From positions 1 through 64,000 of the forward strand of contig NZ_BMQB01000010.1 of NCBI RefSeq assembly GCF_014647895.1: 64,000 nucleotides of DNA, in the 5' to 3' direction. A model generated the notes under the pieces. That model did not search any database and was not told where the DNA came from. It saw only the letters and a list, made by a program, of their open reading frames with translations. Numbering within the stretch: position 1 is the first letter of the stretch; each line of letters starts with the position of its first letter. This stretch comes from Pilimelia anulata (GTDB taxonomy: Bacteria; Actinomycetota; Actinomycetes; Mycobacteriales; Micromonosporaceae). The position numbers and the translations under genes are program-made. Of this stretch, positions 18,966 through 28,843 are shown piece after piece.

Positions 18966-20788
18966 CCGGCCGCGGGCGGCGCACCGCCGTGCGGCCGGCG
19001 ACCCCCGGCCGCCCGCCGCGGCCCGCCGCCGGCGCCGCCGGGCGGGGGCTGTTCGCCCGGCTCGGTGCCGAGGACGGCGGGTCGCTGCCGATGGCGCTGC
19101 TGACCGTCCTGGCCGCCGTGCTGATCAGCACGCTCCAGCTCGCCGTCGGCCTGAACCAGTTCCGGTCCACCGGGCACACCGTCGCCCGGCAGCACGCCCT
19201 CAGCGCCGCCCGCGCCGGCCTGGACGTGGCCGCGTCCGCGATCCGCGCCGCCCGGACCGCCGCCGGCGACGGCGACCGGACCCGGCTGCCGTGCGGCCCG
19301 GTCTCCGGCGGCGCGGACGACGCCGGCACGTACGCCGTCGAGCTGGTGTACCACGGCGACGACGCCGGCGCGGCCAGCGCCACCGGCCCCGGCCTGAGCT
19401 GCACCGACGCGCGCAGCGGCCCGACCACCCCGACGTACGCCGTGCTGCGCGCGGTGGGCACCTCGCCCGGCGCGGCGCCCGTGCGCCGGGCGCTGCGGGC
19501 GGTGTACCCGCTCACCCTCGTCGACGCGACCGCGACGCCCGCGCCCACGCCGACCTGGGGGCCGGAGGGCGAGACCTCGCCGCACCCGCGGGTGATCACC
19601 GCGTGGGCGCCGTCCGGGACCGGCATGGACCAGGTGCGCTGCCTGGACGCCGGCTCGTCCACGCCGGCCGTCGGCACGGTCGTCCGGTTCGTCACCTGCG
19701 ACTTCACCAAGCCGAAGGTGCTCGGGTACAAGCAGTTCTGGTACTACCGCCAGGACGGCACACTCGGCACCGTCGGCTCGATCCAGGCCCGGCGCCCGCT
19801 GTGCCTGGACGGCGGCGCGGCCACCGCCGGCACCCAGCTCACCCTGCGGGCGTGCGGCACGCCGGCGCCGGCGCAGCAGCGGTGGTTCCACAACAACGCC
19901 GCCAACCTCGAACTCGCCGCCGACAGCGGCGGCACCACCGCGCTGAGCGGGATGTGCGTCAACCTCAGCACGCCGGCCGCCAGCGGCGGGGCCGCGGTGC
20001 TCGGTACGGGCGGCAACTGCCACAGCGCGGCGTACAACACGCGGCAGACGCTGGGCATGTCCCCGGTCGTCGGCCCCGGGCCCGCGCCGGCGGTCGCCGG
20101 CGACTGCACCGCCGAGGCCGGGTACCCGTGCGTCATCGGCCAGCTCCAGAACTGGGGCGGGCCGATGCGCTGCGCCGACCGGTTCGGCGGGGTCGTCGTG
20201 CACATGGAGTGCGTGTCGCTGCCGGACCCGACGCAGATCCGGTGGAACCAGCTCTGGCGCATCCCCGTGCCGACGGGCACCGACCCGATCGTCGCGCCGC
20301 TGTACACGGTGGACGGCGCCGGCAAGCGGTACTGCATGGCCGTGAACAACCGGTACGTCGCCCAGGAGGCGTGCGACCCGGCCGCGCCGGCGGCCGACCA
20401 GAAGTGGACCGTGCGCGGCAACACCGGCAACCGCGACACGATGTACCGGATCACCGACAAGGACGGGCGCTGCCTGACCCACCCGACCGACGCCGACCCG
20501 CCGCGCTCGGCCGAGCAGGTCTACTGGTGGACGTACCCGATCTACAACTACAAGATCCGGCTGGACACCTGCGTGACCAGGGCGACCGACCCGAACCGCT
20601 CGGACCCGTACAACTTCCCGCCGATCCTCGGCCTGCAGAAGTGGAACGCCCCGTTCGTCCTGCCGACCGACCCGCCGGACCCGACGCCGCCGACGCCGAC
20701 CGCCGCCCCGACGCCGGCGCCGTCGGCGTCGGGCTCGGCGCCCGGCCTGCTACCGCTGCGGGACCTGCGCGAGGAGCCGGCCCCGTGA
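18962..20788 (+). CDS. PilX/GspK-like pseudopilin fused to a ricin-B-lectin-like region
   Basis: A 608-aa protein starting at GTG 18962 inside the previous stop. The N-terminus (EDGGSLPMALLTVLAAVLIS) resembles a prepilin helix without Glu at position 5, as in GspK/PilX minor pilins. From about residue 210 it becomes a large Cys-rich, Trp-rich region with repeated Q-x-W elements (QQRWFH, QIRWNQLW, DQKWTV) and CLDGG motifs typical of ricin-type beta-trefoil lectins, ending in a Pro/Thr tail. A sugar-binding tip on a pilus is the simple reading. The fusion is unusual and the role is inferred. Confidence 0.78.
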   Translation: MTGRGRRTAVRPATPGRPPRPAAGAAGRGLFARLGAEDGGSLPMALLTVLAAVLISTLQLAVGLNQFRSTGHTVARQHALSAARAGLDVAASAIRAARTAAGDGDRTRLPCGPVSGGADDAGTYAVELVYHGDDAGAASATGPGLSCTDARSGPTTPTYAVLRAVGTSPGAAPVRRALRAVYPLTLVDATATPAPTPTWGPEGETSPHPRVITAWAPSGTGMDQVRCLDAGSSTPAVGTVVRFVTCDFTKPKVLGYKQFWYYRQDGTLGTVGSIQARRPLCLDGGAATAGTQLTLRACGTPAPAQQRWFHNNAANLELAADSGGTTALSGMCVNLSTPAASGGAAVLGTGGNCHSAAYNTRQTLGMSPVVGPGPAPAVAGDCTAEAGYPCVIGQLQNWGGPMRCADRFGGVVVHMECVSLPDPTQIRWNQLWRIPVPTGTDPIVAPLYTVDGAGKRYCMAVNNRYVAQEACDPAAPAADQKWTVRGNTGNRDTMYRITDKDGRCLTHPTDADPPRSAEQVYWWTYPIYNYKIRLDTCVTRATDPNRSDPYNFPPILGLQKWNAPFVLPTDPPDPTPPTPTAAPTPAPSASGSAPGLLPLRDLREEPAP

Positions 20789-21456
20789 CCGCCCGCCCCG
20801 TGACCGCTCGCAGCCTCTCTGCTGGCCGCGGACTAGTCGGCATCCCCGCCGGGCGGCCCGGTCGCGGGCTCCGTGCCCGTGGGGTCGGCGGTCCCGCCGG
20901 GCGGTCGGGTCGTGGGCTGCGCGCCGCGGTCGGGCGCCGGCGTGCGGCGGGGGAGGGCGGGTTCAGCCTCGCCGAGACGATGGTGGCGCTCGGCGTCGTG
21001 GCGACGGTGCTCGCGCCGATCACCGTGTTCCTCGTGTCCTCGCTCGGGCAGACCCGGGAGAGCGGCTCCCGCCAGGTCGCCGCGCAGGTCGCCGCCGCGG
21101 CGCTGGAGGCCGCCCGCGGCAGCGGCGGCGCCCGGCTGCTGCCCGGCACGCCGCCGACCGCCACGATCGGCACGATCGCGTACGGGGTCAGCGGCACGGC
21201 GGCGAGCGCCACGTACACCCGGGTCGAGCCGGAGCGGGTGAGCGGCGTGGCGTACGCCGAGCGGTGGCTCGTCACGCCCTGCTGGCAGGCGACGCCCGGC
21301 GCGGCCTGCGCGACGGCGCCGGCGACGGGGTCGCACCTGGTCCGGGTCCAGGTGACGGTCGAGTGGGCGGACCCGGTGTGCGGGGACCGTCCGTGCACGC
21401 ACACGGCGGCGACGCTGGTCAGCGCCGACACCACCGAACCGACCTTCCCCACCTAG
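20785..21456 (+). CDS. Prepilin-type pseudopilin, third gene
   Basis: A 223-aa protein with an unusually long basic Gly/Arg/Pro-rich leader of about 57 residues, then GEGG cleaved before FSLAETMVALGVVATVL, with Glu at position 5 of the mature protein. The exported domain has two Cys pairs (TPCWQATPGAACA and VCGDRPCTH). The GTG at 20785 overlaps the preceding stop by 4 nt, so all three pilin genes are coupled. Resembles PilV/GspI minor pilins. The leader is long enough that an internal start closer to the prepilin site is possible. Confidence 0.8.
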   Translation: MTARPVTARSLSAGRGLVGIPAGRPGRGLRARGVGGPAGRSGRGLRAAVGRRRAAGEGGFSLAETMVALGVVATVLAPITVFLVSSLGQTRESGSRQVAAQVAAAALEAARGSGGARLLPGTPPTATIGTIAYGVSGTAASATYTRVEPERVSGVAYAERWLVTPCWQATPGAACATAPATGSHLVRVQVTVEWADPVCGDRPCTHTAATLVSADTTEPTFPT

Positions 21457-21520
21457 ACCGCCGAGCCGGCGCGGAGCCGGTGGGCACCACGGCCGACTCG
21501 ACGGACGGTAGACCGTTCGC

Positions 21521-21547
21521 GCATCAGCACCGACTCGGTGCTGATGC
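21521..21547. terminator. Perfect palindrome, probable bidirectional terminator
   Basis: GCATCAGCACCGA (21521-21533) is the exact reverse complement of 21535-21547 around a single central C. It sits 65 nt past the pilin stop and abuts the stop of the converging gene ending at 21548, so it can end both transcripts. An operator role is possible but the position favours termination. Confidence 0.7.
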
Positions 21548-21910
21548 CTATTCGTTGTCGATCGTTCCGCTGCAGCTCGAGTGGTGGAGCTGGAGTACGT
21601 ACGTCTTGTCGGACTGGCCGCGGAGACGGTGTTGGGCGACATCGCCACCCGCTGCGACCAGCCCGGTGTGGAGCGGCGTGCCCTCGGCTTCGCGGACCTG
21701 GAAGGAGCACGGGCTGTCGGTGGCGGATACGCGAATGGTGAGATGTCCGTCGAACCTGTTCCCCGGAATGGGCTTGGTCGTGCAAACTCCCCGACACGAC
21801 TCGCTGTCGGGTACGGCTGTCACATTCGCAGCAGCCGGAGCGATGAAGGCAGCGCTCAGGAAAGCGGCGGCCGCGCCGGCAGCGGCCAGTTTGATCATCG
21901 AGAGATTCAT
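21548..21910 (-). CDS. Small secreted protein, unknown family
   Basis: A 120-aa protein with a clear Sec signal peptide (residues 1-35, KLAAAGAAAAFLSAAFIAPAAA, cleaved near ANV). The mature part of about 85 residues has four cysteines (ESCRGVC, SPCSF, SSCSG) that could form two disulfides, and ends IDNE. The ATG at 21910 has a strong GGGGAGGA site. Base composition is a little lower in GC than the neighbours. I do not recognise the family. Confidence 0.75.
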   Translation of the reverse strand: MNLSMIKLAAAGAAAAFLSAAFIAPAAANVTAVPDSESCRGVCTTKPIPGNRFDGHLTIRVSATDSPCSFQVREAEGTPLHTGLVAAGGDVAQHRLRGQSDKTYVLQLHHSSCSGTIDNE

Positions 21911-22034
21911 GGCAGTCCTCCCCGTGATGGAACTACGAGGACCGAATTTAAGCTCTGGAATCCGGGCGTATTGTCTCCGATCCGACACTGTGACTTGTTC
22001 CGCACTCCGGCGTCACATTCGACCATCGCGCTGG

Positions 22035-25000
22035 TCAGGTCATGCGGCGGACGGCGCCGCGCAGCCGGCGCACGTCCCGGCGCCGCCGCTCGTTCGTCGC
22101 CCCGAACCACAGCAGCAGCACCCCGACCGGCAGCAGGACCAGCCACGGCCCGAACTGCACCAGCGCGTGCAGCGCCGTGATCGTCGTGACCACCGCGCCC
22201 ACCACCACCGGCGCCCGCTTCTGCCGGATCGAGCCCAGGATCAGCGTCGCCACCGCCGCCAGCAGCAGGATCACCTGGCGGACCGGCGTCGCCGCCGTCA
22301 GCACGATGACCAGCGACGGGACGAACGCCGAGATCAGCGCCGGCCCGTACGCCACCCAGCTGCTCAGGTCCGGCTGCTGCCGCGCCTCCAGTACGCCGAC
22401 GAGCAGCGCCAGCGCGGCGAACGGCAGCGTGTACGCCTCGACCGTCGCCACGTCGGCGACGCCCATCAGCAGCCACCAGGCGACGACCTCGCAGCCGATC
22501 GCCGTCCAGAACAAGGCCCGCCGGCTGCGCGCGGACCGGTTGCGGCGGGTGGCGGCGAGGCCGAGGACCGCGCCCCAGCCGGCGAGGACGGCGGCGACGT
22601 GCGGCGTCGAGCCCAGCGCCAGCGCGAGGGCGAGGGCCGCGGCGGCGTACCCGGACCACTCCACCGCGCGCGCCTCGTTCCGCGCGCCCGGCCGGCCGAG
22701 CCGGGGCAGGGTGGCGGCGACGATCAGCAGGCCCGCGCCCGCGGCGAGGACGCCGAACGCCGACCACTGCCGCGGCCAGCCCGCGGCCAGCCCGGCGGTC
22801 AGCGCCAGCGCCTGCGCCGACACCGCGGCGAACAGCCAGCCGAGGATGCGGGCGAGCGGGGTCTTCCCGGCGAAGCCGGCGACCAGCCCGACGCCGACGG
22901 CGCCCGCGAGCGTGGTCAGGGTGAGCGGCTCGGTGGCCAGGCTGCCGGTCAGCCCGGCGCCGCCCGCGGCGAGCCCGAGGACGAACGCGACCACCCGGCC
23001 GACCCGCACCGGCTGGGCCGCCGCGATCGACGGGGGCGGCGGCAGCAGCGCCACACCGAGCATCAGGACGGTGAACACGACCAGCCCGGCGAGCGTGGTC
23101 GCCGGCCAGGGCAGGTGCAGGCCCAGCGGCGCGAGCAGCAGGGTGAGGCCGAGGCCGGGCAGGACCACCGGCGCCGCCTCCGCGGCGTGGCCCTCGCTGA
23201 AGCCGATCGCGGCCAGCGTCGCGGCGACCGTCAGCACGAGCGTGGCGAGCACGTCCGCGGGCGTGACGTCGGTGCGCTGGGACAGCGCGAGCAGCTCCGG
23301 CGGCGGGCCGGCCCAGATGTGGTCCAGCGTCGCCGCCGGGTCGGTGAGCGCCGCCCACAGCGGCGGCAGCAGGACCGCGGTCGCGAGCAGGCCGGGCAGC
23401 GCGGCGGCGGCGAGCGCGCCCATCGGCGGGCGCAGCAGCCAGCGCCGGGACGCGCCGTACCGGCCGGTGGACGGGGCCGGGGTGTGCTGGCGGACGAGTT
23501 CGGCGAGGACGCCGAGCAGCACGGCGAGCGCCGCGTACAGGGCGACCCGGCCGGTCGGCAGCGCCGCCACGGCGATGGCGGTGGCGCCGCCGGCGATGCC
23601 CGCGCTCGCGTACGGCAGGTAGTGCGGCACCCGCCGCCGGGCCGCGGCGACCACGACCAGCCCGGCCGCGGCGGTGAGCAGGCCGAGGACGAGCGTCGGG
23701 TGCACCGGCAGGCGCAGGCTCGCCGCGGCGCAGGCGACCGCCGCGGGCGCGGCGACCAGCGCGACGGTGACGCCGCCGCCGGTGAGCATCCGCCGCCGCA
23801 CATCGCCGTGGCCGGCGACGGCGACGATCGCGCCGAGCAGGGCGAGCAGGGCCAGCGCGGCGGCGGTGGTCCAGGGCCGGACCAGGCCGGCGGCGACCGC
23901 GTGCAGCGCCACGGCGGTACCGACGACGGCCCGGGCCCGGCCCGCCCGCGGGTCGCGGGCGGCGACCGCGGCGATGGCGTACCCGGTGGCGACGATCCCG
24001 TCGATCACGATCGGCGACCACCACGGCAGGCCGAAGGCGGCCGGCGCGGCGATCGTCGCGAGCCCGACCATGCCGGCGGCGGCGTCGTAGCTGGCCGGGC
24101 GGGGCAGCGCCAGCGCCGCGGCGACCGCGAGCAGGACCGCCGCGAGCGGCGCCTGCCAGTCCGCCGGGCCGGGGCCCGGCCAGGCGGCGAGGTCGCTGTG
24201 CCACAGCGGGCCGGGGGTGGCGAGCACCCGCAGGCCGCCGTACAGCGTGATCGCCGCGACCCACAGGGCGAGCACCCCGCCGGCCCCGGCGAGGCCGAGC
24301 ACCGCGCCGCGCTGCCACTCCGCCGGTACGGCGCGGACCACGCACGCGACCAGCAGCACGAACGCGGCCGCGGCGAGCAACTGGGCGTGCGGGGCGGCCA
24401 GCGCGGCGGTGCGGGCGAGGGTGGCGATCGTGGCGGCGATGGCGACCGCGGCGGCGAGGTCGCTCCCGTCGTACCGGCGGTCGCTGCGCAGCCGCTCGTC
24501 CAGCAGCGGGGCGGCCGGCAGCGCGACCGCGGCGAGGATCAGCAGGACGCCGATGGCCGCGTCGATGACCCCGGCGCCGTCCAGCCGGACCGCGGCGATC
24601 GTCACGCCCAGGCCGCCGAGGCCGGCGGCGAGGCACAGCGGCAGGCTGACCGTCCGGCGCCGGACCTGGGCGAACGCCGCCACGACCAGCCCGGCGCAGA
24701 CGACCAGCGCGGCGCCGGTGAGCCGGGCGGGCGGGCTGGCCCCGCCGGCGGACAGCACCGCCGCTACCGCGCCGGCCGCGCAGAGGATCGTGGCGCCGCC
24801 GACCCACTCCGGTACGTCGCCCGGCGCGGCCCGCTCGGCCACGCCGGACAGCGGGCTGTCCCCGCGCCGGACGGCCCGGCGGCCGGCGACCAGGACCAGG
24901 CCGGCGCAGGTGAGCGTGCCCAGTACGGCGGCCGTCAGGTCGGGCCGGGCCACCGCGGTACCGGCGGCGAACGCGGCGGCGGCCAGCCCGGCGGCGCCGA

Positions 25001-27086
25001 GCGCGTACGCGGCGCGGGGCCGCGGCGCGGCGCAGGCCGCCGCGGCCAGCCCGACCGCGGCGATCACCGCCGGCCAGGGCGCCGCCGGCCAGGGCAGGGC
25101 GAGCGCGGCCGGGGCGGCGAGTGCGGCCAGCGCCACCGGCAGCCCGGTCCACTCCCGCCGCCAGCCCGGCGGGGCGATGAGCGCGGTGGCGACGGCGAGC
25201 AGGAGCAGGGCGAGCAGCAGCGCCGATCCGGCCGGCGCGGCGGCGGCGACGGCGTCGCGGTAGCCGTCCAGCGGGGCGCGCCACGCGGGCCGGACCGCGG
25301 CGAGCGCGGCGGCGGCGCCGTGCAGCGCGGCGGCGGCCGCGAGCGCGCCGACGGCGACCAGCGCGGCGGCGGCGCCGAGCCGCGGCCCGGCCCGGCGCCG
25401 GGCCGGCACGACGTGCAGCGCCGCGCCCGCCACCGCGAGCAGCAGCGCCCCGGCGATCAGCGCCCGGCCGGGCAGGGCGACGGCGGCGAACCGCGCGAAG
25501 CCCGCGACCAGCACGAACGCCAGCAGCCCGCAGGCCGCGTCGGGCAGCCCGGAGCGGGACCGGACGGCGACCGCGCCGGCGACGGCGACGCCCGCGGTCA
25601 GCGCGAGCGCGAGGGCGCCGGCCAGGGCGGCGCCGGGGGTGGCGGCGCGGGCGAGCGCGGAGGTGCCGGCGGCGAAGGCGAGGCACAGGGCGGCGAGGTG
25701 CAGCAGCCAACCGGTCCGGTACAGCACCCGCCGCCCCGGCCGCGGGTCGCCCGGCGCGCCACTCCCGTCGCCCGCCGGGTCATCGGCCCGCGACCCGCCG
25801 TCCGCCCGCGCGGCGGCGCGGTCCGGCAGCGGTGCTGTGCGGTCCGCGGGCAAGGTGGCGCCGTCCGCGGCGGCCGGCCAGCCGCCGTCGGCGGTTCCCC
25901 CACCCCGGGGGGTGGCGTCCGCAGCGCGCCCGTCGGTACCGGCGGCCCGCCGCCGGCTGTCCGCTGCGGCGGGGGCGCCGGGCTCGTTCCCGGCCCGGGC
26001 GGCCGGGCGGTCCGGTACGTCGCCGGCGGCGGGTGCCGGCGGCGCGCCGCTGCGGCCGGTCGCGGCGGGGCCGGTGACGACCGCGTCGGGCTCCTCGGGG
26101 GCGCCCTCCGGGCGCGGGGCGGGCGGCGCCGGCCGGTGGACCCTGGCCCACCGGGACAGCGTGGTCAGCAGCGCGCGGGCGAGCACGAGGTCGACCACCG
26201 CCACCGCCGTGAACACCGCCGCCCACCCGGCGTCGCCGGTGACCAGCGGGTACGCGGCCAGCGGCAGCACCGGCTGCACCGCGAGCAGGGTGGCGTACCG
26301 GGGCGCGGCCAGCCCGGTGGCCGCCGCGTAGCCGGCGGCGACGCAGGCGGTGGCGGCGAACACCAGCGCCGCGTACACGTGCCCGGACACCAGCCGGGAC
26401 CAGAACGCGTCGACAGCCCACAGCGCGGACCCGACCAGCGGTACGAGCAGCAGCCCGACCCCGGCGACGGTCTCGGCGGTGGCGGTGAGCCCGCGCGCGG
26501 CGAACCGCGGCGGCAGGCTGAGCGTGACCATCGCCACGACGATGAGGATGCCGGCCCGGCTGAGCCCGCCGAGCGTGCTGATCGCCAGCCCGGCGAACAC
26601 GGTCGCGGACACGGCGAGCAGCAGCGCGCCGAGGACCAGCAGCACGGTCTGGACCGAGTACGACGACGCCTCCGGCGGGCGGCCGGGCTTCGGCGCACCC
26701 CGTCCGGCGTCGGCCAGCGGCGCCACCCGCGGCCGCCCGGCGCCCGCCCAGGACGGCCCCGGCGGCGGCTCGGGCGGGCGGGCGGCGTGGCGCGGCGGGA
26801 CGATGAGCCGGCGCCGCCGGGCGGTGGCCCGCGCGGTGGCCGAGTGGCGCTGGCGCAGGTCCTGCGCGTTGGCGAGCAGCGCCCGGCGGTGCATGGCGGC
26901 CTGCATCCGCTGGCTCAGCTCGGTGCGCTGCTCCTGAATGGAGACGTCGCGCGCGGCCAGCTCGGCGATCTCCCGCTCCACGTCGGCCAGCGCGGTGGCC
27001 ACCGAACCGGGGACCGCGCCGCAGTGCGGGCAGACCCGGGTCGGGTCGGCGGCCCGGCCGCAGGTCGGGCAGGTCTCGGCACGCAT
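22035..27086 (-). CDS. Giant SCO7613-like polytopic membrane protein
   Basis: A 1683-aa protein. The N-terminus has a zinc-ribbon (CPTCG at about 6-10 and CPHCG at about 19-23), then a coiled coil (about residues 30-85, with ALADVEREIAELAARD), a proline-rich linker, and from about residue 145 dozens of Ala/Leu/Val-rich transmembrane helices interrupted by one long Gly/Ala/Pro/Arg-rich hydrophilic insert at roughly residues 310-455. This layout matches SCO7613 C-terminal-domain membrane proteins of actinobacteria, whose function is unknown. The ATG at 27086 follows GGGAAGAGG. An upstream palindrome at 27143-27154 may be regulatory. Confidence 0.85.
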   Translation of the reverse strand: MRAETCPTCGRAADPTRVCPHCGAVPGSVATALADVEREIAELAARDVSIQEQRTELSQRMQAAMHRRALLANAQDLRQRHSATARATARRRRLIVPPRHAARPPEPPPGPSWAGAGRPRVAPLADAGRGAPKPGRPPEASSYSVQTVLLVLGALLLAVSATVFAGLAISTLGGLSRAGILIVVAMVTLSLPPRFAARGLTATAETVAGVGLLLVPLVGSALWAVDAFWSRLVSGHVYAALVFAATACVAAGYAAATGLAAPRYATLLAVQPVLPLAAYPLVTGDAGWAAVFTAVAVVDLVLARALLTTLSRWARVHRPAPPAPRPEGAPEEPDAVVTGPAATGRSGAPPAPAAGDVPDRPAARAGNEPGAPAAADSRRRAAGTDGRAADATPRGGGTADGGWPAAADGATLPADRTAPLPDRAAARADGGSRADDPAGDGSGAPGDPRPGRRVLYRTGWLLHLAALCLAFAAGTSALARAATPGAALAGALALALTAGVAVAGAVAVRSRSGLPDAACGLLAFVLVAGFARFAAVALPGRALIAGALLLAVAGAALHVVPARRRAGPRLGAAAALVAVGALAAAAALHGAAAALAAVRPAWRAPLDGYRDAVAAAAPAGSALLLALLLLAVATALIAPPGWRREWTGLPVALAALAAPAALALPWPAAPWPAVIAAVGLAAAACAAPRPRAAYALGAAGLAAAAFAAGTAVARPDLTAAVLGTLTCAGLVLVAGRRAVRRGDSPLSGVAERAAPGDVPEWVGGATILCAAGAVAAVLSAGGASPPARLTGAALVVCAGLVVAAFAQVRRRTVSLPLCLAAGLGGLGVTIAAVRLDGAGVIDAAIGVLLILAAVALPAAPLLDERLRSDRRYDGSDLAAAVAIAATIATLARTAALAAPHAQLLAAAAFVLLVACVVRAVPAEWQRGAVLGLAGAGGVLALWVAAITLYGGLRVLATPGPLWHSDLAAWPGPGPADWQAPLAAVLLAVAAALALPRPASYDAAAGMVGLATIAAPAAFGLPWWSPIVIDGIVATGYAIAAVAARDPRAGRARAVVGTAVALHAVAAGLVRPWTTAAALALLALLGAIVAVAGHGDVRRRMLTGGGVTVALVAAPAAVACAAASLRLPVHPTLVLGLLTAAAGLVVVAAARRRVPHYLPYASAGIAGGATAIAVAALPTGRVALYAALAVLLGVLAELVRQHTPAPSTGRYGASRRWLLRPPMGALAAAALPGLLATAVLLPPLWAALTDPAATLDHIWAGPPPELLALSQRTDVTPADVLATLVLTVAATLAAIGFSEGHAAEAAPVVLPGLGLTLLLAPLGLHLPWPATTLAGLVVFTVLMLGVALLPPPPSIAAAQPVRVGRVVAFVLGLAAGGAGLTGSLATEPLTLTTLAGAVGVGLVAGFAGKTPLARILGWLFAAVSAQALALTAGLAAGWPRQWSAFGVLAAGAGLLIVAATLPRLGRPGARNEARAVEWSGYAAAALALALALGSTPHVAAVLAGWGAVLGLAATRRNRSARSRRALFWTAIGCEVVAWWLLMGVADVATVEAYTLPFAALALLVGVLEARQQPDLSSWVAYGPALISAFVPSLVIVLTAATPVRQVILLLAAVATLILGSIRQKRAPVVVGAVVTTITALHALVQFGPWLVLLPVGVLLLWFGATNERRRRDVRRLRGAVRRMT

Positions 27087-27142
27087 GGCACCTCTTCCCG
27101 GCCGACGCCGGTGCGGTGCGATGGAGTTCGGCGGCGGGCCAT

Positions 27143-27154
27143 CACTGATCAGTG
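27143..27154. promoter_or_regulatory. 12-bp palindrome upstream of the SCO7613-like gene
   Basis: CACTGATCAGTG is a perfect palindrome 57 nt before the minus-strand start at 27086, in a locally less GC-rich spot. It is a plausible binding site for a dimeric regulator. Confidence 0.4.
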
Positions 27155-27172
27155 CATGACGCTCTGGTCGAT

Positions 27173-27193
27173 GGAGGCGGGATCACCGCCTCC
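27173..27193 (-). terminator. Hairpin downstream of the UDP-glucose dehydrogenase gene
   Basis: GGAGGCGG (27173-27180) pairs with CCGCCTCC (27186-27193) around GATCA. It is 82 nt past the ugd stop on the minus strand, and a short T/A-rich stretch lies between. Probable terminator for ugd. Confidence 0.5.
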
Positions 27194-27275
27194 GTCATGA
27201 AGAGCATGCCGAACCCGTCCGACAAAAAACAGACCCCGCTCGCCGTGCGGTAGCTCACCCGGGTGGAGCCGCAGG

Positions 27276-28703
27276 TCAGGGGCGCCCCATGCCGCGGTAC
27301 TCCCAGCCGGCCCGGGTCCACAGTACGGGGTCCAGGCAGTTCCGGCCGTCGATGACGCGGCGCGCGCCGACCAGCTCGCCGAGCGCGGTCGGGTCGGCGT
27401 TGCGGAAGTCGGCCCACTCGGTCAGCACGCAGACCAGGTCGGCCCGACCGACCGCCTCGTTGATGCTCTTGGCGTACGTCAGCTCGGGCTGCACGGCGCG
27501 GGCGTTGTCGGTGCCCTGCGGGTCGTACACCTGCACGTCGGCGCCGGCCTTGGCCAGCATCGCGGCGACGGCGAGCGCGGGCGCGTCCCGGACGTCGTCG
27601 GAGTTCGGCTTGAAGGTGGCGCCGAGCACGGCGATGCGGGTACCGAACAGGTCCGGCCCGGCCGGGCCCACCCGCCGGTCGAGCAGCTCGGCGGCGAGCT
27701 GGAGGACCCGGGTCCGGCGGCGCAGGTTGATCAGGTCCACCTCGTGCAGGAAGCGCAGCGCCTCGCCGGCGCCCAGCTCGCCCGCCCGGGCCTGGAACGC
27801 CCGGATGTCCTTGGGCAGGCAACCGCCGCCGAACCCGACGCCGGCCTGGAGGAACCGGTTGCCGATCCGCGGGTCGTACCCGATCGCCCGGGCGAGCTGG
27901 GTGACGTCGCCGCCGGCCACCTCGCACACCTCGGCCATCGCGTTGATGAAGGAGATCTTGGTGGCGAGGAACGCGTTCGCGGCAACCTTGACCAGCTCGG
28001 CGGTGGCGAAGTCGGTGACGACCACCGGCACCTCGCGGTCCTCGGTCGCGGCGAGGTCGAAGACGCCCTTGTGTGCGGCGTACAGCATGGCGTTCGCCCA
28101 GTCGGTCTTGACGCCGACGACGATCCGGTTGGGGCGCAGCACGTCCTCGACGGCGAACCCCTCCTGGAGGAACTCCGGGCTCCACGCCACCTCGACGTCG
28201 AGCGCCGGGTCGCTGTGCCGGGAGACGAGCTGCTCCACCCACTCGGCGGTGCCCACGGGCACTGTCGACTTGCCCACGATCAGGGCCTTGCGGCGCAGGT
28301 CGCGGGCCAGGTGGGTGACGGCCTGCTCGACGTACGTGAGGTCGGCCCCGAGCCCGTCCGCCTGCTGCGGCGTGCCCACGCAGATGAAGTGCACGTCGCC
28401 GTGCTCGGCGACGGTGGCCATGTCGGTGGTGAACCGCAGCCGCCCGGCGGCCAGGTTCCGGCGCAGCAGCTCGGGCAGGCCCGGCTCGTGGAACGGCACC
28501 TCGCCGGCGGCCAGCCGGCTGATCTTGTCGGCGTCGACGTCGTACCCGACGACCTCGTAGCCCAGCTCGGCGAAGCAGATGGCGTAGGTGGCGCCCAGGT
28601 ACCCCGTACCGAGGAAGGTCAGCCGCGGGCGCGAACTCCCCGACGGTGGTGGCACCGGGGTGATCGATGGCGCCGCCTGGCTGCTCGGGTACGGGATCGT
28701 CAC
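27276..28703 (-). CDS. ugd: UDP-glucose 6-dehydrogenase
   Basis: A 475-aa NAD-dependent four-electron dehydrogenase converting UDP-glucose to UDP-glucuronate for cell-surface polysaccharides. The NAD fold GTGYLGATYAICFAELGYEVVG begins near residue 32, with the motifs STVPVGT and EFLQEG. The catalytic Cys295 lies in GFGGGCLPKD and the C-terminal domain carries GATFKPNSDDVRDAP. The GTG at 28703 follows GGAG about 10 nt upstream. No glycosyltransferase neighbours are seen. A UDP-N-acetylmannosamine or GDP-mannose dehydrogenase is less likely given the motif set. Confidence 0.92.
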   Translation of the reverse strand: MTIPYPSSQAAPSITPVPPPSGSSRPRLTFLGTGYLGATYAICFAELGYEVVGYDVDADKISRLAAGEVPFHEPGLPELLRRNLAAGRLRFTTDMATVAEHGDVHFICVGTPQQADGLGADLTYVEQAVTHLARDLRRKALIVGKSTVPVGTAEWVEQLVSRHSDPALDVEVAWSPEFLQEGFAVEDVLRPNRIVVGVKTDWANAMLYAAHKGVFDLAATEDREVPVVVTDFATAELVKVAANAFLATKISFINAMAEVCEVAGGDVTQLARAIGYDPRIGNRFLQAGVGFGGGCLPKDIRAFQARAGELGAGEALRFLHEVDLINLRRRTRVLQLAAELLDRRVGPAGPDLFGTRIAVLGATFKPNSDDVRDAPALAVAAMLAKAGADVQVYDPQGTDNARAVQPELTYAKSINEAVGRADLVCVLTEWADFRNADPTALGELVGARRVIDGRNCLDPVLWTRAGWEYRGMGRP

Positions 28704-28843
28704 GCTGGACTCCGCTCACGTCGGGCCGCGCGCCCCCGGCCGCGCCCGGTGGTGCCGGCGGGGCGGGCCACAGGCACACGCCGTTGGATGGCTGGTGGGT
28801 ATCCTCACATCCGGCATACGGTGGAGGAAAGCGAGGGCTGGCA

